From assembly GCA_963989385.1 (NCBI GenBank), contig OZ022503.1:66376123-66440122 (forward strand): a stretch of 64,000 nucleotides of DNA, in the 5' to 3' direction. Made by a program: the position numbers and the translations under genes. Source of the stretch: Ctena decussata (Eukaryota > Mollusca > Bivalvia > Lucinida > Lucinidae). This document shows, in pieces, positions 10,188-21,500 of the stretch (within the stretch, counting starts at the first letter, position 1; each line of letters opens with the position of its first letter). The notes under the pieces were generated by a model, which saw nothing but the letters and a program-made list of their open reading frames with translations, was not told the origin of the DNA and did no database searches.

Positions 10188-10499
10188 AGCTGAGTTATAT
10201 ACAGCATTCTCTGAAAGGACAGATAGACAGACAGTACCATACCAAATTAAGTGGAAATAGGTAGCGGTAGATCTGCCAGTCCATTCCATTCGATTCCACT
10301 TCATCCCATTCCTGGTTTTAAACTGTGCCAAGGTGTGGGGGGTTTGACTGAACAACCTCTGGATTAGTTATTGTAAGGCCAGCTTGTTCTTGTTGTCAAT
10401 AAAGTCCTCCTCTGATTAGGAGAACCGCCTCACAGCGTTGGTAAAAAGAGTTGGTAAAAGCATTTTAACACAAGACCACAGAAATCTGGTCATGAAAGG

Positions 10500-10690
10500 A
10501 GTTAAAGGCATCTTTTATTGACTCATTTTGTGTTCTTGTACAGAACCAGACTAATTAAGGCTGTCTTTAATTATCTTTCTTTATTCTGTGCATGCCTGAT
10601 AATCTTATTAGCGAGTTGCAGGAATATTAATTCATTTAAGATCAAATGAAATGATGAGTCATATAAAACCATCCTCAACAATTAAGCGAA
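10500..10690. promoter_or_regulatory. Candidate cis-regulatory island (clustered TAAT cores)
   Basis: A repeat-free stretch holds ACTAATTAAGG, TTTAATTATC, GATAATCTTATTAG, ATATTAATTC and two TGAGTCAT/TGACTCAT AP-1-type sites. Clustering of homeodomain-type cores suggests an enhancer of the neighbouring developmental gene; this is inference from composition only. Confidence 0.3.
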
Positions 10691-11175
10691 AAAAAAAGGG
10701 GGAAAACTAAGGCTGTAGTTTATGCCTGTATTTGGGTAACTGGAAATTTCAGGCAAATCACACAAAATATAAAGTATTCATTTGACTTTGCAGGGGTGGA
10801 AGTAGATGGCTATAAAATTGGCTATAAAGGCCAAAATTGCTGTCAAAACTGCTTATCCGGTGCTACTTTTGCCATACTTTAGTTTACAGTGGATGCGTAC
10901 AAAACTATGACAATTTGGTGCCAAAACCAACTCAGTATTAGATTGATCTGTATGTGTCAAAAACTTGCTGGCCCACTGGCAAGCACTTCCATACCACAGC
11001 TTTACTCTGTCCAAATATATAAACATCATGGTATGACAAATCAGACTTCATTATTATTTCACCATTTTTCTGAGAAATTTTTGGAGCATTTGATAAAGAA
11101 ATCAGTTTCAGTGATCGGTCTCAGTAATAAAATTTTCCCATTTAATCAGTAATCTCCGATCTCTTCTATCCCCAC

Positions 11176-11441
11176 AGTTCATGTATATCCACAATTTGTG
11201 CCGTGGCAAGTGAACATACACCTTTTCCATTTTTCCGCGGTTGCAGATTGTCCCATGCATGCAAACCCACCCAGCTTGATCAGTTTCCATGTGTCGTTAT
11301 TTCGTTCATATATGTCAAACTCTCAGTGTAGCAACCAGCACAGACCCAGATCAGCATGCACAGATGTGCAGGCTGATCTGGGTCTGCGCTGGTTGCTCAA
11401 GTTATTCCCTTGTTTCTTGCCACGGCACAAAATTTGAACTT
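11176..11441. mobile_element. MITE with TIR 'CACAATTTGTGCCGTGGCAAG'
   Basis: TTTGTGCCGTGGCAAG near 11194 and CTTGCCACGGCACAAA near 11416 are inverted. Inside is a palindrome 11334-11398 (GCAACCAGCACAGACCCAGA... GGTTGC) of the GATCAG/CTGATC family. The open frames across it are incidental. Confidence 0.75.
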
Positions 11442-11839
11442 GGGAAAAAAGTTGTTATCATTGTGATTTATGATGGCAGGGAGCATGTGGATTACATTAA
11501 AAGCAATGTGATATGTCCTGAAAGGTTGAAGATGCTTGCTACTGGTTCTAACGGTTTACCATAAATCTTTCAATAAATTCTCAAGCAATCCATAAAAATT
11601 TTGTAACATAAAGATTTAAGTTTTATTCTATTCTGTTCTCTTAGCAAAATGACCATGGAACTTTTCAAAAATTGTAGTAAAAATTACAAGCCAACTTTCT
11701 AATGTCGGGCCCCGTAACCATAACCATTCGCAGTGATAGTCGTAAAATTTTAACAAGTTGATGGAGGTGTTAGAAAATGCTGTGAGAGTTGCAAACCAGT
11801 GCAGACACTGATCAGACTGTTTGCTGTGGCTTCTCTGTC

Positions 11840-12013
11840 TCAAGGAGCCAAGGTAGCTCAATGTTAAGCTAGTCATCTGGGTTTGAATTCTGTTGAAGGC
11901 AAAATTCTTTCCATCCGTTGACTACTGGCTTTCATACTCATCCTTCTATCTGCTGGATATGAATGAAATATTTTTGAGAGGGCTGTAAAAACTTAAGTTA
12001 TCCATACATCTGT
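11840..12013 (+). mobile_element. Degraded SINE family 2 copy
   Basis: GGAGCCAAGGTAGCTCAATG resembles the tRNA-like head, followed by GGGTTTGAATTCT (box B-like), TTCCATCCGTTGACTACTGG and TGAATGAAATATTTTTGAGA; the order matches the family copies at 51020 and 59367. Confidence 0.5.
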
Positions 12014-12104
12014 TCCAGTTTTTAATTCGTTACAGTAAGGATGATAAAAAAATACGTTCTTAAGGTGTATAGACACACCCACTTGGTACAGATGCTGGTT
12101 CCTT

Positions 12105-12173
12105 ACCCAGTAGGCACATGACGTCAAAATGACGTCAGTACGACGTCATTTCAACGTCATGTGCCTGCTGGGT
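12105..12173. repeat. Palindrome with repeated TGACGTCA (CRE-type) sites
   Basis: ACCCAGTAGGCACATGACGT and its near-complement ACGTCATGTGCCTGCTGGGT bracket a 69-bp palindrome with a 5-nt loop. It holds two exact TGACGTCA sites (12119-12126 and 12130-12137) and two near copies in the other arm. Elements with an ACCCAGCAGGCA end and ACGTC repeats are widespread in animal genomes. Confidence 0.8.
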
Positions 12174-12499
12174 AAAGACAAGCTCAAATATTAGAGTGAT
12201 CTCCGTTGGCTGTGTATTATTTGATTGGAACAAGTACGGTACAGCAGCTTCCCTAATTATGGTGGTATGGTCAGGAAACACAAAATTAGTGAAAAAATTT
12301 AGGGAATGTCATTATGGGACAGGATGTGTAAATTAAAAATGTAATGAAGCATGTGTTTTGTTGTGAAAGTGGATTAATATAACCTTTTGTCAAAATTGAA
12401 ACTTAGGAAAATTTTATAATTGTCTGTTTGCCATATGTAGGTTGAAATTTATTGTATCATTAATATGTTATGGAGTGCCATTTTACAATATCTTTCTAA

Positions 12500-13245
12500 C
12501 TTTTGGATATCCATAATCTGATTTTTGGATATCCATAATTTGTTTATGGAATCCAGTAGTCATCTTGATGGGATAGCTGAAAAGGACTTGCCGGCCAAAG
12601 GCTTTTCAAAATCAAGTGAATATTGAATATCCCAAATTTAGAATTTGGCATATCCGAAAAAATGCATTATGGATTAAAAATCAGGATATCTGGGATATCT
12701 GATACTCATCGTCAGTTTTATGGTGTAAAAAAATTAAATTTATAATTATCAAATAAAGGAATTATATCCATAAATCACAAATGAGTTTCACAGACTTACC
12801 AAAATCAGATGAATTTTGGATATCCAAAATTAAGAAATATATTAATTGGGATATCCAAAAAGTGCATAATGGATTTAAAATCAGGTTGAATATTTTATGG
12901 GGTGATGTTTTATTATGGAAAGGCATTGCTTGATCTTTAATCTATCCACAATGAGGTTATGGCTATATTTTATTTGTGCTGTTAAAATTCAATTTATAGA
13001 TATCCAAAACTGGAATGATAGATATCCGTAAATCACAAAATAGGTATCACAAAATCAGTATGATTATTGGATGTCCATTGGATTATCATATATAGCCATA
13101 ATTTAAATATATATTCAAAAAATCTTCCTGAATATTGGATATCTAAAATAAATAAAAGCATGGACATCTAAAGTTCAGATTCATGGATATCCAAAAATGA
13201 AGTGGGATATCCATTTCACAATCTGTTGGATATCCAAAATTACCC
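12500..13245. repeat. Cluster of GGATATCC boxes
   Basis: At least a dozen GATATCC or near-palindromic GGATATCCAAAA words occur irregularly over 750 bp (for example 12507, 12527, 12814, 12848, 12998, 13020, 13184, 13205, 13227), with frequent 'AAATCA' between them. There is no fixed period. It is either a decayed low-complexity repeat or a homotypic cluster of binding sites. Confidence 0.6.
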
Positions 13246-14255
13246 AGAAATGAACAATGGATTGGGAATATTTTTTTGCAATTAAACCATGAAGTGCACC
13301 ATATTGTACCAGCTCCTTTTCATATTTTTGGCATTTAAATGGGATGATCATCATCAGTACATCTGGTTCTTTCAAGATGACTTCCATTTAGATTATGCTG
13401 AATGAATGATAGGCGTATATCAGGACAGCTCAGTAGTCAGTCATGGCTTATTATCACTATTCATTATGTATTAAAAAGGAGTGTATATTATTTACAAAAA
13501 TGTTCAAATTAGTGAAATTATTTCATAAAATCAAAACTATTTTCTTTTGAAATGCAGTATTTATTATCTCACAGTTTAACTTGCTTCATGGAGTTCAGCA
13601 TTTAGTCAGAATATTTTCGAACTAGAGTTGTCAAAGCAAACAGCATAGACCCAGATCAGACTGCTCCTTAGGTGTCTATCCTGTTTGCTGATAATTTTAT
13701 GAATGATTGGCTGACTGGATATATGCCCTGGTTTTCAAACGTGGAGGAAGCCAGTGCAAAATGCATGTGGTGTCCAAATATTTGCGGCCTCAAAGATTTG
13801 CCTCTTTGCAATATGAAACTAGGGCCATTATAATTGAGACACAACCTGCCTTATAAAGCATTTTGTAAACTGCCCACACCCATTCCATCCAGTGCAATTG
13901 CCCAGTCTGATCAGGGCTTGTGCAGTGTGCTTAGGTAATAATTGGTTGGTGAATATTTTGTGTAGAGGACAGGTATTTTTCAAGATGTGGCACAAATATA
14001 TTGTAATATGAGTGAGGAAATTGTCTCTGATATCTCACAATCAACGTGCAGTAAAAATAATTATTGTAGTTTGATTTTGAAACATATTATTAAAATGATA
14101 TGTGAACATGCCTGCTGTAATTATTAATTTTATTTCCCTATTTAAAATTCACATAAGGTGCATATTTTTGAAGTTTATAGTCCACAAATTTTCATGCTCT
14201 TGAAATTATTGAAACCTGAGTTATTGCCCTTTTTGAGTTTCATATTTCAGTAGTT
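13245..14255. other. Unannotated AT-rich stretch with one short GATCAG palindrome
   Basis: 13634-13692 is a small member of the GCAAACAG/GATCAGACTG family. Otherwise I see no gene or signal. Confidence 0.4.
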
Positions 14256-14261
14256 ACCTAA

Positions 14262-14428
14262 GTGCAGTTCCAAGATTTGAATTCTGCTGGGGCAGAAATC
14301 TTTTCACTATAAATGGGGTTCCATTGTGCACAGCTTTCCATTATCAACCTCTCATTATCCTTATATGAAATATGGTTGAAAAGGATGTAAAATTGCAAGT
14401 CATCCATCCATCCTTACTTGCCGGACTG
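14262..14428 (+). mobile_element. SINE family 2 copy (5'-truncated)
   Basis: Starts near CCAAGATTTGAATTCTGC (box B remnant), continues ATAAATGGGGTTCCATTG, TTATCAACCTCTC and GTTGAAAAGGATGTAAAATT, and ends in a CATCCATCC tail. SINE family 1 begins immediately after the tail. Confidence 0.7.
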
Positions 14429-14695
14429 CGTAGCGCAGTCGGTAGGGCACCTGACTTATAAGTGAGAGGTCCTGGGTTCGATACCGGGTCTGGCCACATA
14501 CTTTTGTTTCTCGTTCCACTGATTCAAGAAGGGCAGTTGTCAGTTACTGGCGAAAATATGTACACTTAGTACTGGTCACCCTCCTAGGAGGTCTAAGCCT
14601 GCCCAGGAATAGTGTGGTTAGGTTAACTGACCGTCCCGACATGACCATAGCTGTTTACTGTGGATGTAAAGCAACAAATCGATCAATCAATCAAC
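14423..14695 (+). mobile_element. tRNA-derived SINE, family 1
   Basis: The head (GCGTAGCGCAGTCGGTAGGGC = box A; GGTTCGATACC = box B) is tRNA-like. The body contains GATTCAAGAAGGGCAGTTGT and CCTGCCCAGGAATAGTGTGG, and the tail is ATCAATCAATCAA. Relatives: 22533, 23515, 31931 and 57606. The head could drive RNA polymerase III transcription. Confidence 0.9.
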
Positions 14696-14766
14696 CCATC
14701 CTTTAAATTTCAAAGTTGTCAGGAATTAAGGGGGAAATAACTCAAAATTTATCAATTGGTATCTTA

Positions 14767-15292
14767 ACACTTTAGGCATTAAAAAACAAAAAGAAATGAA
14801 TTTGCAAACAGCAACGACACAGATGGGGCGGCTCATGATGAACTGCCTCATCTGGGTCTATATTGTTTGCCCTCAAGTCTTTGAAAAGCTTGGACCAAAC
14901 AAATTTTGTTGTCTGCTTTTTTAACGCTTTAACTCTTTAAAGAGCAGACGACAAAATTTACATCTGCAAAAATTTTAAAAAATGTTCTGTCGAAGACATT
15001 TCAAATAGAGAATTCAAAGACTAGAGGGCAAACAGTGTAGATCTAGGTGAGGCGCCTCATCAGGATCAACACTGTTTGCAAATTACAGTGGACCTTCTTT
15101 ACAATGACAGCATTTGCTCCCCAAAATTTTGACGTTAAACTGAATTTGCTGTTGTAAAAAACGCATTTTAAGAGGAATTTGGCCATCATGTGCATATCAA
15201 AATGATGTTATAACGAATTTTGCTGTTGTAAAGAGTGCCGTTGTAAAGAGGGTTAAATGTATGCTATTTTCGTCTCTGGTGCTTAAAGTGTT
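14767..15292. mobile_element. Two adjacent MITE family A copies; the second is split by a 'CCCTCTTTACAA' element
   Basis: 14767-14930 is an inverted partial copy with its GCAAACAG...GTTTGC palindrome. 14930-15292 is a second copy (TTTAACTCTTTAAAGAGCAG ... TGGTGCTTAAAGTGTTAA) interrupted at 15083-15258 between AAATTA and TATGCTATTT. Confidence 0.75.
15083..15258. mobile_element. 'CCCTCTTTACAA' mariner-like MITE, uninterrupted copy
   Basis: Starts TACAGTGGACCTTCTTTACA and ends TTGTAAAGAGGGTTAAATGTA; the ends are inverted repeats beginning with TA. It serves as the template for recognising the split copy at 581-6325. Confidence 0.75.
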
Positions 15293-15584
15293 AATGCTTT
15301 AAGGTGAAGATGAGTTGTTACATGTTGTATTTTAGATATATTTCATTAACTCAAACCGTGACTGGGATAGTGCAGTGACATTTGTCATGTCTAGATTTAA
15401 AAGATTTAATTTCTAAAATATTCAGATTTTGTCTTTTAATGTATTATTTAATTATTCTCTGTAGACTTGCTGCAAGATACTAACCAGATTAGTCTGCTGT
15501 TTGTGATTTATCTTTTTTAATTTAATACAGAACTAAAAAGAAACATGTGAAATTGAAAACTACGTAAATGCTTGCTTGCCATAT

Positions 15585-15965
15585 TTACTCCGAATTTCGT
15601 AAATGCTTGCCACATTTATTCCGAATTTTTTTATACACCTTGGTAATTTCTGTGAAGGGTCCATCTTTGATATGTAAAAGTCTGTTTGTCATGAAGATTA
15701 AGGATTCCCATAGCCTTGTAGCTGTAGGAGCAGTGGGTGTTGGAGGCCTTCCGAATCTTGGGCACAGCATAATGAAAGAAAGAGCCCATCCCTCTCCTTT
15801 CGCTGCCTTTAACCGTCTCTGATTAAAAAAAAAGGCACCCAACTTCTGAGTTGACAGGAAGAGTGTTTCAGTCACTGGCTGGCCCACTGGGGATTCAAAC
15901 CTGGGATCATCTGCACCATAGCCAAGTACCTCAAACCACGTGACCACAGTGCCTCTAGTCATATT
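15585..15965 (-). mobile_element. Old SINE-like sequence with tRNA-like head (minus strand)
   Basis: Read on the minus strand, GAGGCACTGTGGTCACGTGG (box A-like) is followed by GGTTTGAATCCCC (box B) and then a body in which 15585-15835 is open by chance. Start and end are uncertain. Confidence 0.45.
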
Positions 15966-16135
15966 TGAGCAGCAGCACGACAAAACCATCAAAGTGGCAT
16001 GTGCTCCACGCAAAGATTCAGATGGGTATCCACACACTGAAGGGTCTGATCAGACTGGTAGGATGCCTAGGCTGATCTGGGTCTTCGCTTGGTGCACATG
16101 CCACTTTATTGGTTTTGTCTGGTGGCGGCTGATCT
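15966..16135. mobile_element. MITE related to the 'GAGCCGCGACACGAGAAAACC' family
   Basis: GCACGACAAAACCATCAAAG at the left and CTTTATTGGTTTTGTCTGG at the right are inverted, with GATCAGACTG/GCTGATCTGG in the middle. It resembles 24731-24960 and 35045-35284 but is shorter. Confidence 0.6.
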
Positions 16136-17768
16136 TTTTTTTGCAAATGCAGCATTTCTCATAAACCTCGCTCATTTGAGCAGTTGGCGATCAGCTCAAA
16201 CCAGTCTGTGAAAATTAGCAGTCTAACTGCTAGACCCTTCATTTTGTGCCTATAGACTTATTTTTCCAGACCCGGCAAATGTGGATGCTTGAAAATGTGG
16301 ATGCTGATCTCAAAAATGAACATAATCTGATCAGAGATTATTTGTCTGTTTTCAGAATATGACTTGGATGCTGCTGACACAGTGAGCATGATCTGTTGGC
16401 TGTCCACTTTTCTCACCTGTAGCAGAACTGAAGAGAATTTAAGGTAATGCACAGTTCTGAGCCACACCCAGAATGTCGCTCAAAAGTCACCTGATAGGGG
16501 ACCCCTGGTATTGTCAACTGACCAATACAAAGACAACTTAGCATGTGACATATAGTAGGGTGACTTTGGCCAGAAAAGATGCATATTTCATAGGGTAGGT
16601 GGTCATAAAAATACTACAAGCAATGTTATATACCAAAATGTTTGTCATATCCCAAAGTCTGTAAAACAGCCGGGATCCATTGCGTGACGTTGGTGCGAAC
16701 TGAGAAATCCAAGATGGCGTCACAAGATGGCCGCCGTTCCTTGAAAAGGGGGTCGATGTAGAATATTGGTGCTCATCATCTGTTAAATGTTGTTATGAAT
16801 TTAAAACAGCTGCAGTTTATCTTTAATTGTGCATACCATTTTAAACATGTAAGAAAACAAAAGATAAACCTCAAAGGTCAAGGTCAAATTCAAGGTCAAA
16901 GGTCAAATTCGTTAAAAAAATCACTGTTTGACCAGATATTTGTTCAATAACTTCCAAAATATTTATAGCAATGCTATTTCACCTTCAGAATAACATTTTA
17001 CGGGCAACTGACATCTGTTTAATGCATTTGGTTTAGATATTATACTATTTTAAGTAAGTGAATATGGGGGATATCAACAAGGGGTACTTCACGAAAATCG
17101 GCTATTTCAATAGGGCAAATGCAGTACAGTCAACAAACAGTTTTTTAAAATAGAAAGTAAGTTGTGTATATCAAAAACAGGCTTATTGTTGTAGCACAAA
17201 ATGTTCTTTAAACAAGTTTCTTTTCTGAGCAGGTATTTTCTATGATTTATGTAGAAGGAGCAAATTCCCAGGGGGGGGGGGGTGTTAATGGTGACACCGA
17301 TCAAGTTTCTGTTGAGGAAAATTTGTAAGGCAAAATGTAAACGATGGCTGATTTACATGACAAACATTCAAATTCTCAATCATGAAATGGTAAACAGTAG
17401 CCTATTACTATTTCCAGCTAAAGCAATGTTATACTGTTTGTTGCCCACTATGTCAAAATAAATATGTTGATAATGGTGCCCGGCATAGGCACTTGACAGA
17501 AAATTTGTATTTTTTTCATGTATTATCAAATGTCAAGCTATTTTCTACCTCTGTAAAATTTCAATTCGATCAGTTGCGAAATAAGAAAGTTACAATTTAC
17601 CCTACTGCATATTCTGACATGGTAGACATCTAGCCTCACGGGTTGTTGCCCATGCACATTTCAAGAATGACTTACGCAAATGTGATAAATATCATTTTTT
17701 CATGCGCTGGCCCATTTATTTGTAAATTCATTTTCAGTTTATCAACTACTCCTAGCCTGATATCAAAA

Positions 17769-17830
17769 GCCTTAAACACTGCACTATCAAAGGCTCATAT
17801 ATAGGTCTTTGAAAGTGCAGTGTTTAAGGC
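17769..17830. ncRNA. Candidate short hairpin (miRNA-precursor-like), inside the 16.6-21.8 kb element
   Basis: GCCTTAAACACTGCACT pairs with AGTGCAGTGTTTAAGGC, and TCAAAG with CTTTGA, across a loop of about 14 nt; there is one bulged A. Size and shape (62 nt, stem about 23 bp) are compatible with a miRNA precursor, but the same shape is common in decayed MITEs. No expression evidence. Confidence 0.25.
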
Positions 17831-18086
17831 TGTTAGTAATAACACTAGTCGGGCATAATGTTATTCTTTCCAATCTGATAGGACGTTGGTGATGTCATAA
17901 CAATATTTTCACCAAATAACGACATAAAAAGAATTTCAATATAAGCAATGAACTCAATTTTTCAGATGTATATCGAGATAATACAATATTTAGACCATTT
18001 AATTTCGATAAACATCAGAAAAATGTAACTCATTATTTATTCCTGCCTATGTTTATAAATGACTAAATGACATATAGGAGGGAGTG

Positions 18087-18118
18087 GTGTGTGTGTGTGG
18101 GGGGGGGGGGGGGAGGGG
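18087..18118. repeat. GT/poly-G microsatellite
   Basis: GTGTGTGTGTG is followed by a long G run. A similar poly-G run occurs at 17271-17281. Confidence 0.8.
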
Positions 18119-18559
18119 GTGGATAACCATATTTTTTGAAAAGGAGATCTCTCATAGTTACCATTAGGAGTAGAATAATAAACAAAATAAAATAATATAG
18201 TGAATTAATTGAAATTGATAACACTGCAACATTTACACTAAAACAAGTATTAAACACGAATAACCACAATCACAGCGTTTCAAAGGAGCATTTTGATAGT
18301 AAAATACCGCGGCATTTTGGGATTAAATAGTATCTGTTTTTTAAAAGTATCATTTTAGAACAACATATAATAACAACATATAATACAATTACAATGGCAG
18401 GTTTTTGAAAACAAAGTAAAATGCTTAAAATACCAGTCATCTCCTGAAAATAAAGAGCAACATTTGAATGCAGACAGACCCCATGACCAGCCATAAAACT
18501 ACACATGCCAGTAGTCCCTCATGCTTCCAGAGCTTGTCTGAACATCAGACCGGCACTGA

Positions 18560-18890
18560 AACAAGAACAGATCATTCCTAAGGATGATCCCTTGGGCTGC
18601 ATCATGGCCTGGGAGAGCTGAATCTGCTTAGACTAAAATCAACAGGGTCATTATTTGAGCTTATGTTCGGCCATTTGGTGTAATTAGACATATGCCCACC
18701 ACCGTGATGATGCCACCCTGTTGTCTTTACTATAATTATACTGAAGGCGATTAAATTGCTGCCCTCTTTATGATGCAGATTGCTTAGGAAGACTTAATTG
18801 GGCTGCCAGTTGAACAGTGTAACAACCATTGTCATGAGGCAGCTTAATGATTGTCAGGGTTCAGACCTGCGACAGCAGATTCTTCGTCTC
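18560..18890. promoter_or_regulatory. Candidate enhancer-like unique sequence
   Basis: A stretch of higher complexity, free of family repeats, carries TGTAATTAGACATATG, TATAATTATACTG, GATTAAATTG, CTTAATTGGG, GCTTAATGATTG and a SOX-like ACCATTGTC. It lies inside the bounds of the putative 5.2-kb element, which would be odd for mobile DNA. No function is proven. Confidence 0.3.
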
Positions 18891-19639
18891 TGACGCCTAA
18901 AGAAGACATGGCTACGTCTGTTTTAGTTCTTTCTGTTTATCGAGCAAGTTTGCCATGGTTCTTTCTCCAGGCACTTAGGTTCTTCTTAGACATGTAAATA
19001 TAGAGTCTGACCTATAGGCTATACATCATGCCTGGCATAAGGATTGCAAAACAGACATAAAACCCTAAAAGATTTTGAGAGTTTGTTGACTGTATGCTGG
19101 TTTCAGGGCGTCTGTGTCTAATCTGCAATGCCCCCTCCTGTCCTCTATATAGCATGTAAGATAGAGCTTGTATGGAAAATAAATACCACAACAATGGCCT
19201 TTTCAATCTGGCCCCATAATGCCTTGACAGCGAAAGTGGATTAGGATAGCTGAGGAAACCCCCGTCTTTGTTTGTTTCTCTGATTATTTTCCTTAATACT
19301 GTACATAACTCCAGTGCATGTCTCCATTGCAGAAGCCCTTTCTTGCACAACGAGTCTTCTGGGTATAGGCCGCTTAGCATCTTCCTCAAATCAGATCAAT
19401 TCAGTTTGGTCTAAAATCCAGTTACAGGATTAAAATCAAGTATATTAAAATACAATGCAACACAAAACATCCAGCTATATGCAAGTGATGTATTTTCTGA
19501 CCATGATAGTGTATGGCGTACTTTTTTATGTTAATGTATATGTTAAGGTGAAACATCTTTAGAGGATCCAACACAGCCAACCCATCCCTGCTCCCTCTCC
19601 AACACAGGGCCAGCTCCATAAGGAATTTCCCCATTCATT

Positions 19640-20120
19640 GGAGCAAAGGCTATTCTTCCAAAGTAGACCCAAAAGGAAGGGACATGCCTCCTGGGGAAGC
19701 ATGCAAGAGGGAAGTCATAAAAGCTGCCCGCCTTTGTAAAAGTGGCAAAATATGACTCCGACATCCCAACTGTGCAACAGCTTGACAACCATCCCTTATC
19801 ACCCTCTCGTTGTCCCGATATGGCTGAAATACTGTTCAAAGGACATGTAACTGCATCAGTCATTCATCCATCCTTCGCTCCAGAGCATACCCCCCCCACC
19901 CCCATCAAAAGGTCACACTGCAAAAGCAAACAAACAGGCTTAGTCACAAGAGCAGCCTCCCATTCAGGAAAAGCAACTCCTCCATCCCCATCTTTGCGTT
20001 CTTTGTAACCAAGGGCAAACTCCCAAAGAAAAGAACCTCTTCCTATTTGAGCAAAGCTCTCCCAGTGAAGCAGATCCCCCAGGAAGAGCATGCCACCTGA
20101 GGAAAACTAAAGTCATAAAA
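19640..20120 (+). mobile_element. SINE family 2 remnants
   Basis: 19780-19873 shows CTTATCACCCTCTCGTTG, GATATGGCTGAAATACTG and CATTCATCCATCC, the body and tail of family 2. 20455-20510 repeats part of it (GACATCCCAACTGTGCAACA). The open frames here are products of repeat sequence. Confidence 0.5.
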
Positions 20121-20514
20121 GTTGCCTCTCATTTGAGAACAGGTAAAAGAACTTACATACACAGGTTGTCATATTTGAGTTGAGCTGACTTGTGAACCAA
20201 TCAATGCATGAGCAGCATGGATGTTGCACGAGCTGCACGGGTCTCTCACTGAGGATTTAGCCATTACCACCAGAGCAAGTGGTGAAATGGAAAAGACAAT
20301 TAAGTAAGCTGAAATGGTCTGCTGACCCAGATATGTACATCTTGGCTCAGGCTGAACTAGCCTACAACAAGGTGGTGCCAATGGTTTCACCTCACCCCAG
20401 TCAAAGGTCTTCATGGACCGTTAGAGTGTGTTCGCACAAAGTGGCGAAAAAATATGAAAGTACACCCAGACATCCCAACTGTGCAACAGCTTGACAACCT
20501 TTATCACCCTTTCA

Positions 20515-21500
20515 AATACATTTGACCTTGAAAATGGCCTTGACATTGTTCAATAGCATCATAACTGTGACAGGGTTGGCTTGTACAGCCTATCTCTTCA
20601 ACTTTTTCAATAAATGCACACCACTTTCTTCAAAGTATATGACAATTTTAAAGTAGGGGACATGTAGGAGGTACTATGATTAGGTTGTCTATTGACCTTG
20701 GATATGACCTTGACTTAATGATAAATGATGTACATAATATAACAGCTGTGCTCACAGTGCTGTATACCTTATCATAACATTCATGCCATATTTTTAAACT
20801 CTATTAAAATACGTTACATTAGTATGGATCATGAGACTAGTTTCATATCTTTATCTTCAAAACGTGTATAGTGTCATATGTGAACAATAAAGGCGTAGCC
20901 CAGCTTATTTATAGGCTTATGCTGATCAATGCCTATGTTATCTGCTGCATGTGGGTAAATTATTCTTGTTGATATCCAAAGTACCAGTGACACAAATAGC
21001 CTTAGAAAGCTGTTTAGAGACTTTCCAAGTCTTAGGTCTCAGAAGGCACATTTTCCCGTATTTTGGCTTATATTATGTTAAAATTATGTCATGACCTTTA
21101 ATATCACCTTGACCTTGTTGCATATAATACCTTGATAGTATGTTTGCTTTGTGAAAAAGGATGGTCAAATGATTTACCTGCATATACATTGAAAAGGTGA
21201 TATCAAAATAAGAAATATATGTAGGATTTTGTTTCCATTTTAATCAGTATTTGACATGCTTGATGAATGTCAAGGTCAATATCCCCACAGTTATGGCGCA
21301 AAATGCATTCATATGTCAATAAACTATAACTATTAATACTGAAGTTAATCAACATATATAAAAATTTGCTCTCTTCAGCAAGACTTTTACAATAATTGTA
21401 AAAATAGGCGGTAAAATGAAGAATTTTCCCCAAACAAATACATTTGACCTTGAAAATGACCTTGACCTTGTTCAACAGCAATCCACAATATACTTTCTTC
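20515..21500. repeat. Region of repeated TTGACCTTGAAAATGNCCTTGAC words
   Basis: Words such as TTTGACCTTGAAAATGGCCT (20519) and TTTGACCTTGAAAATGACCT (21447) recur every few hundred bases, with CCTTGACCTTGTT at 21108 and 21460. They correspond to TCAAGGTCA on the other strand. Probably decayed repeat units belonging to the right arm of the 5.2-kb element. Confidence 0.45.

Noticed and set aside
14423..14500. Possible tRNA gene
   Set aside because: Same head recurs at 22533, 23515 and 57606 with an identical non-tRNA body; it is a SINE.
15585..16037. 150-codon minus-strand open frame
   Set aside because: Crosses a tRNA-like SINE and a MITE end; no domain.
19012..19389. 125-codon minus-strand open frame
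   Set aside because: No domain, no splice context and no homology that I recognise; possible, but unsupported as a gene.
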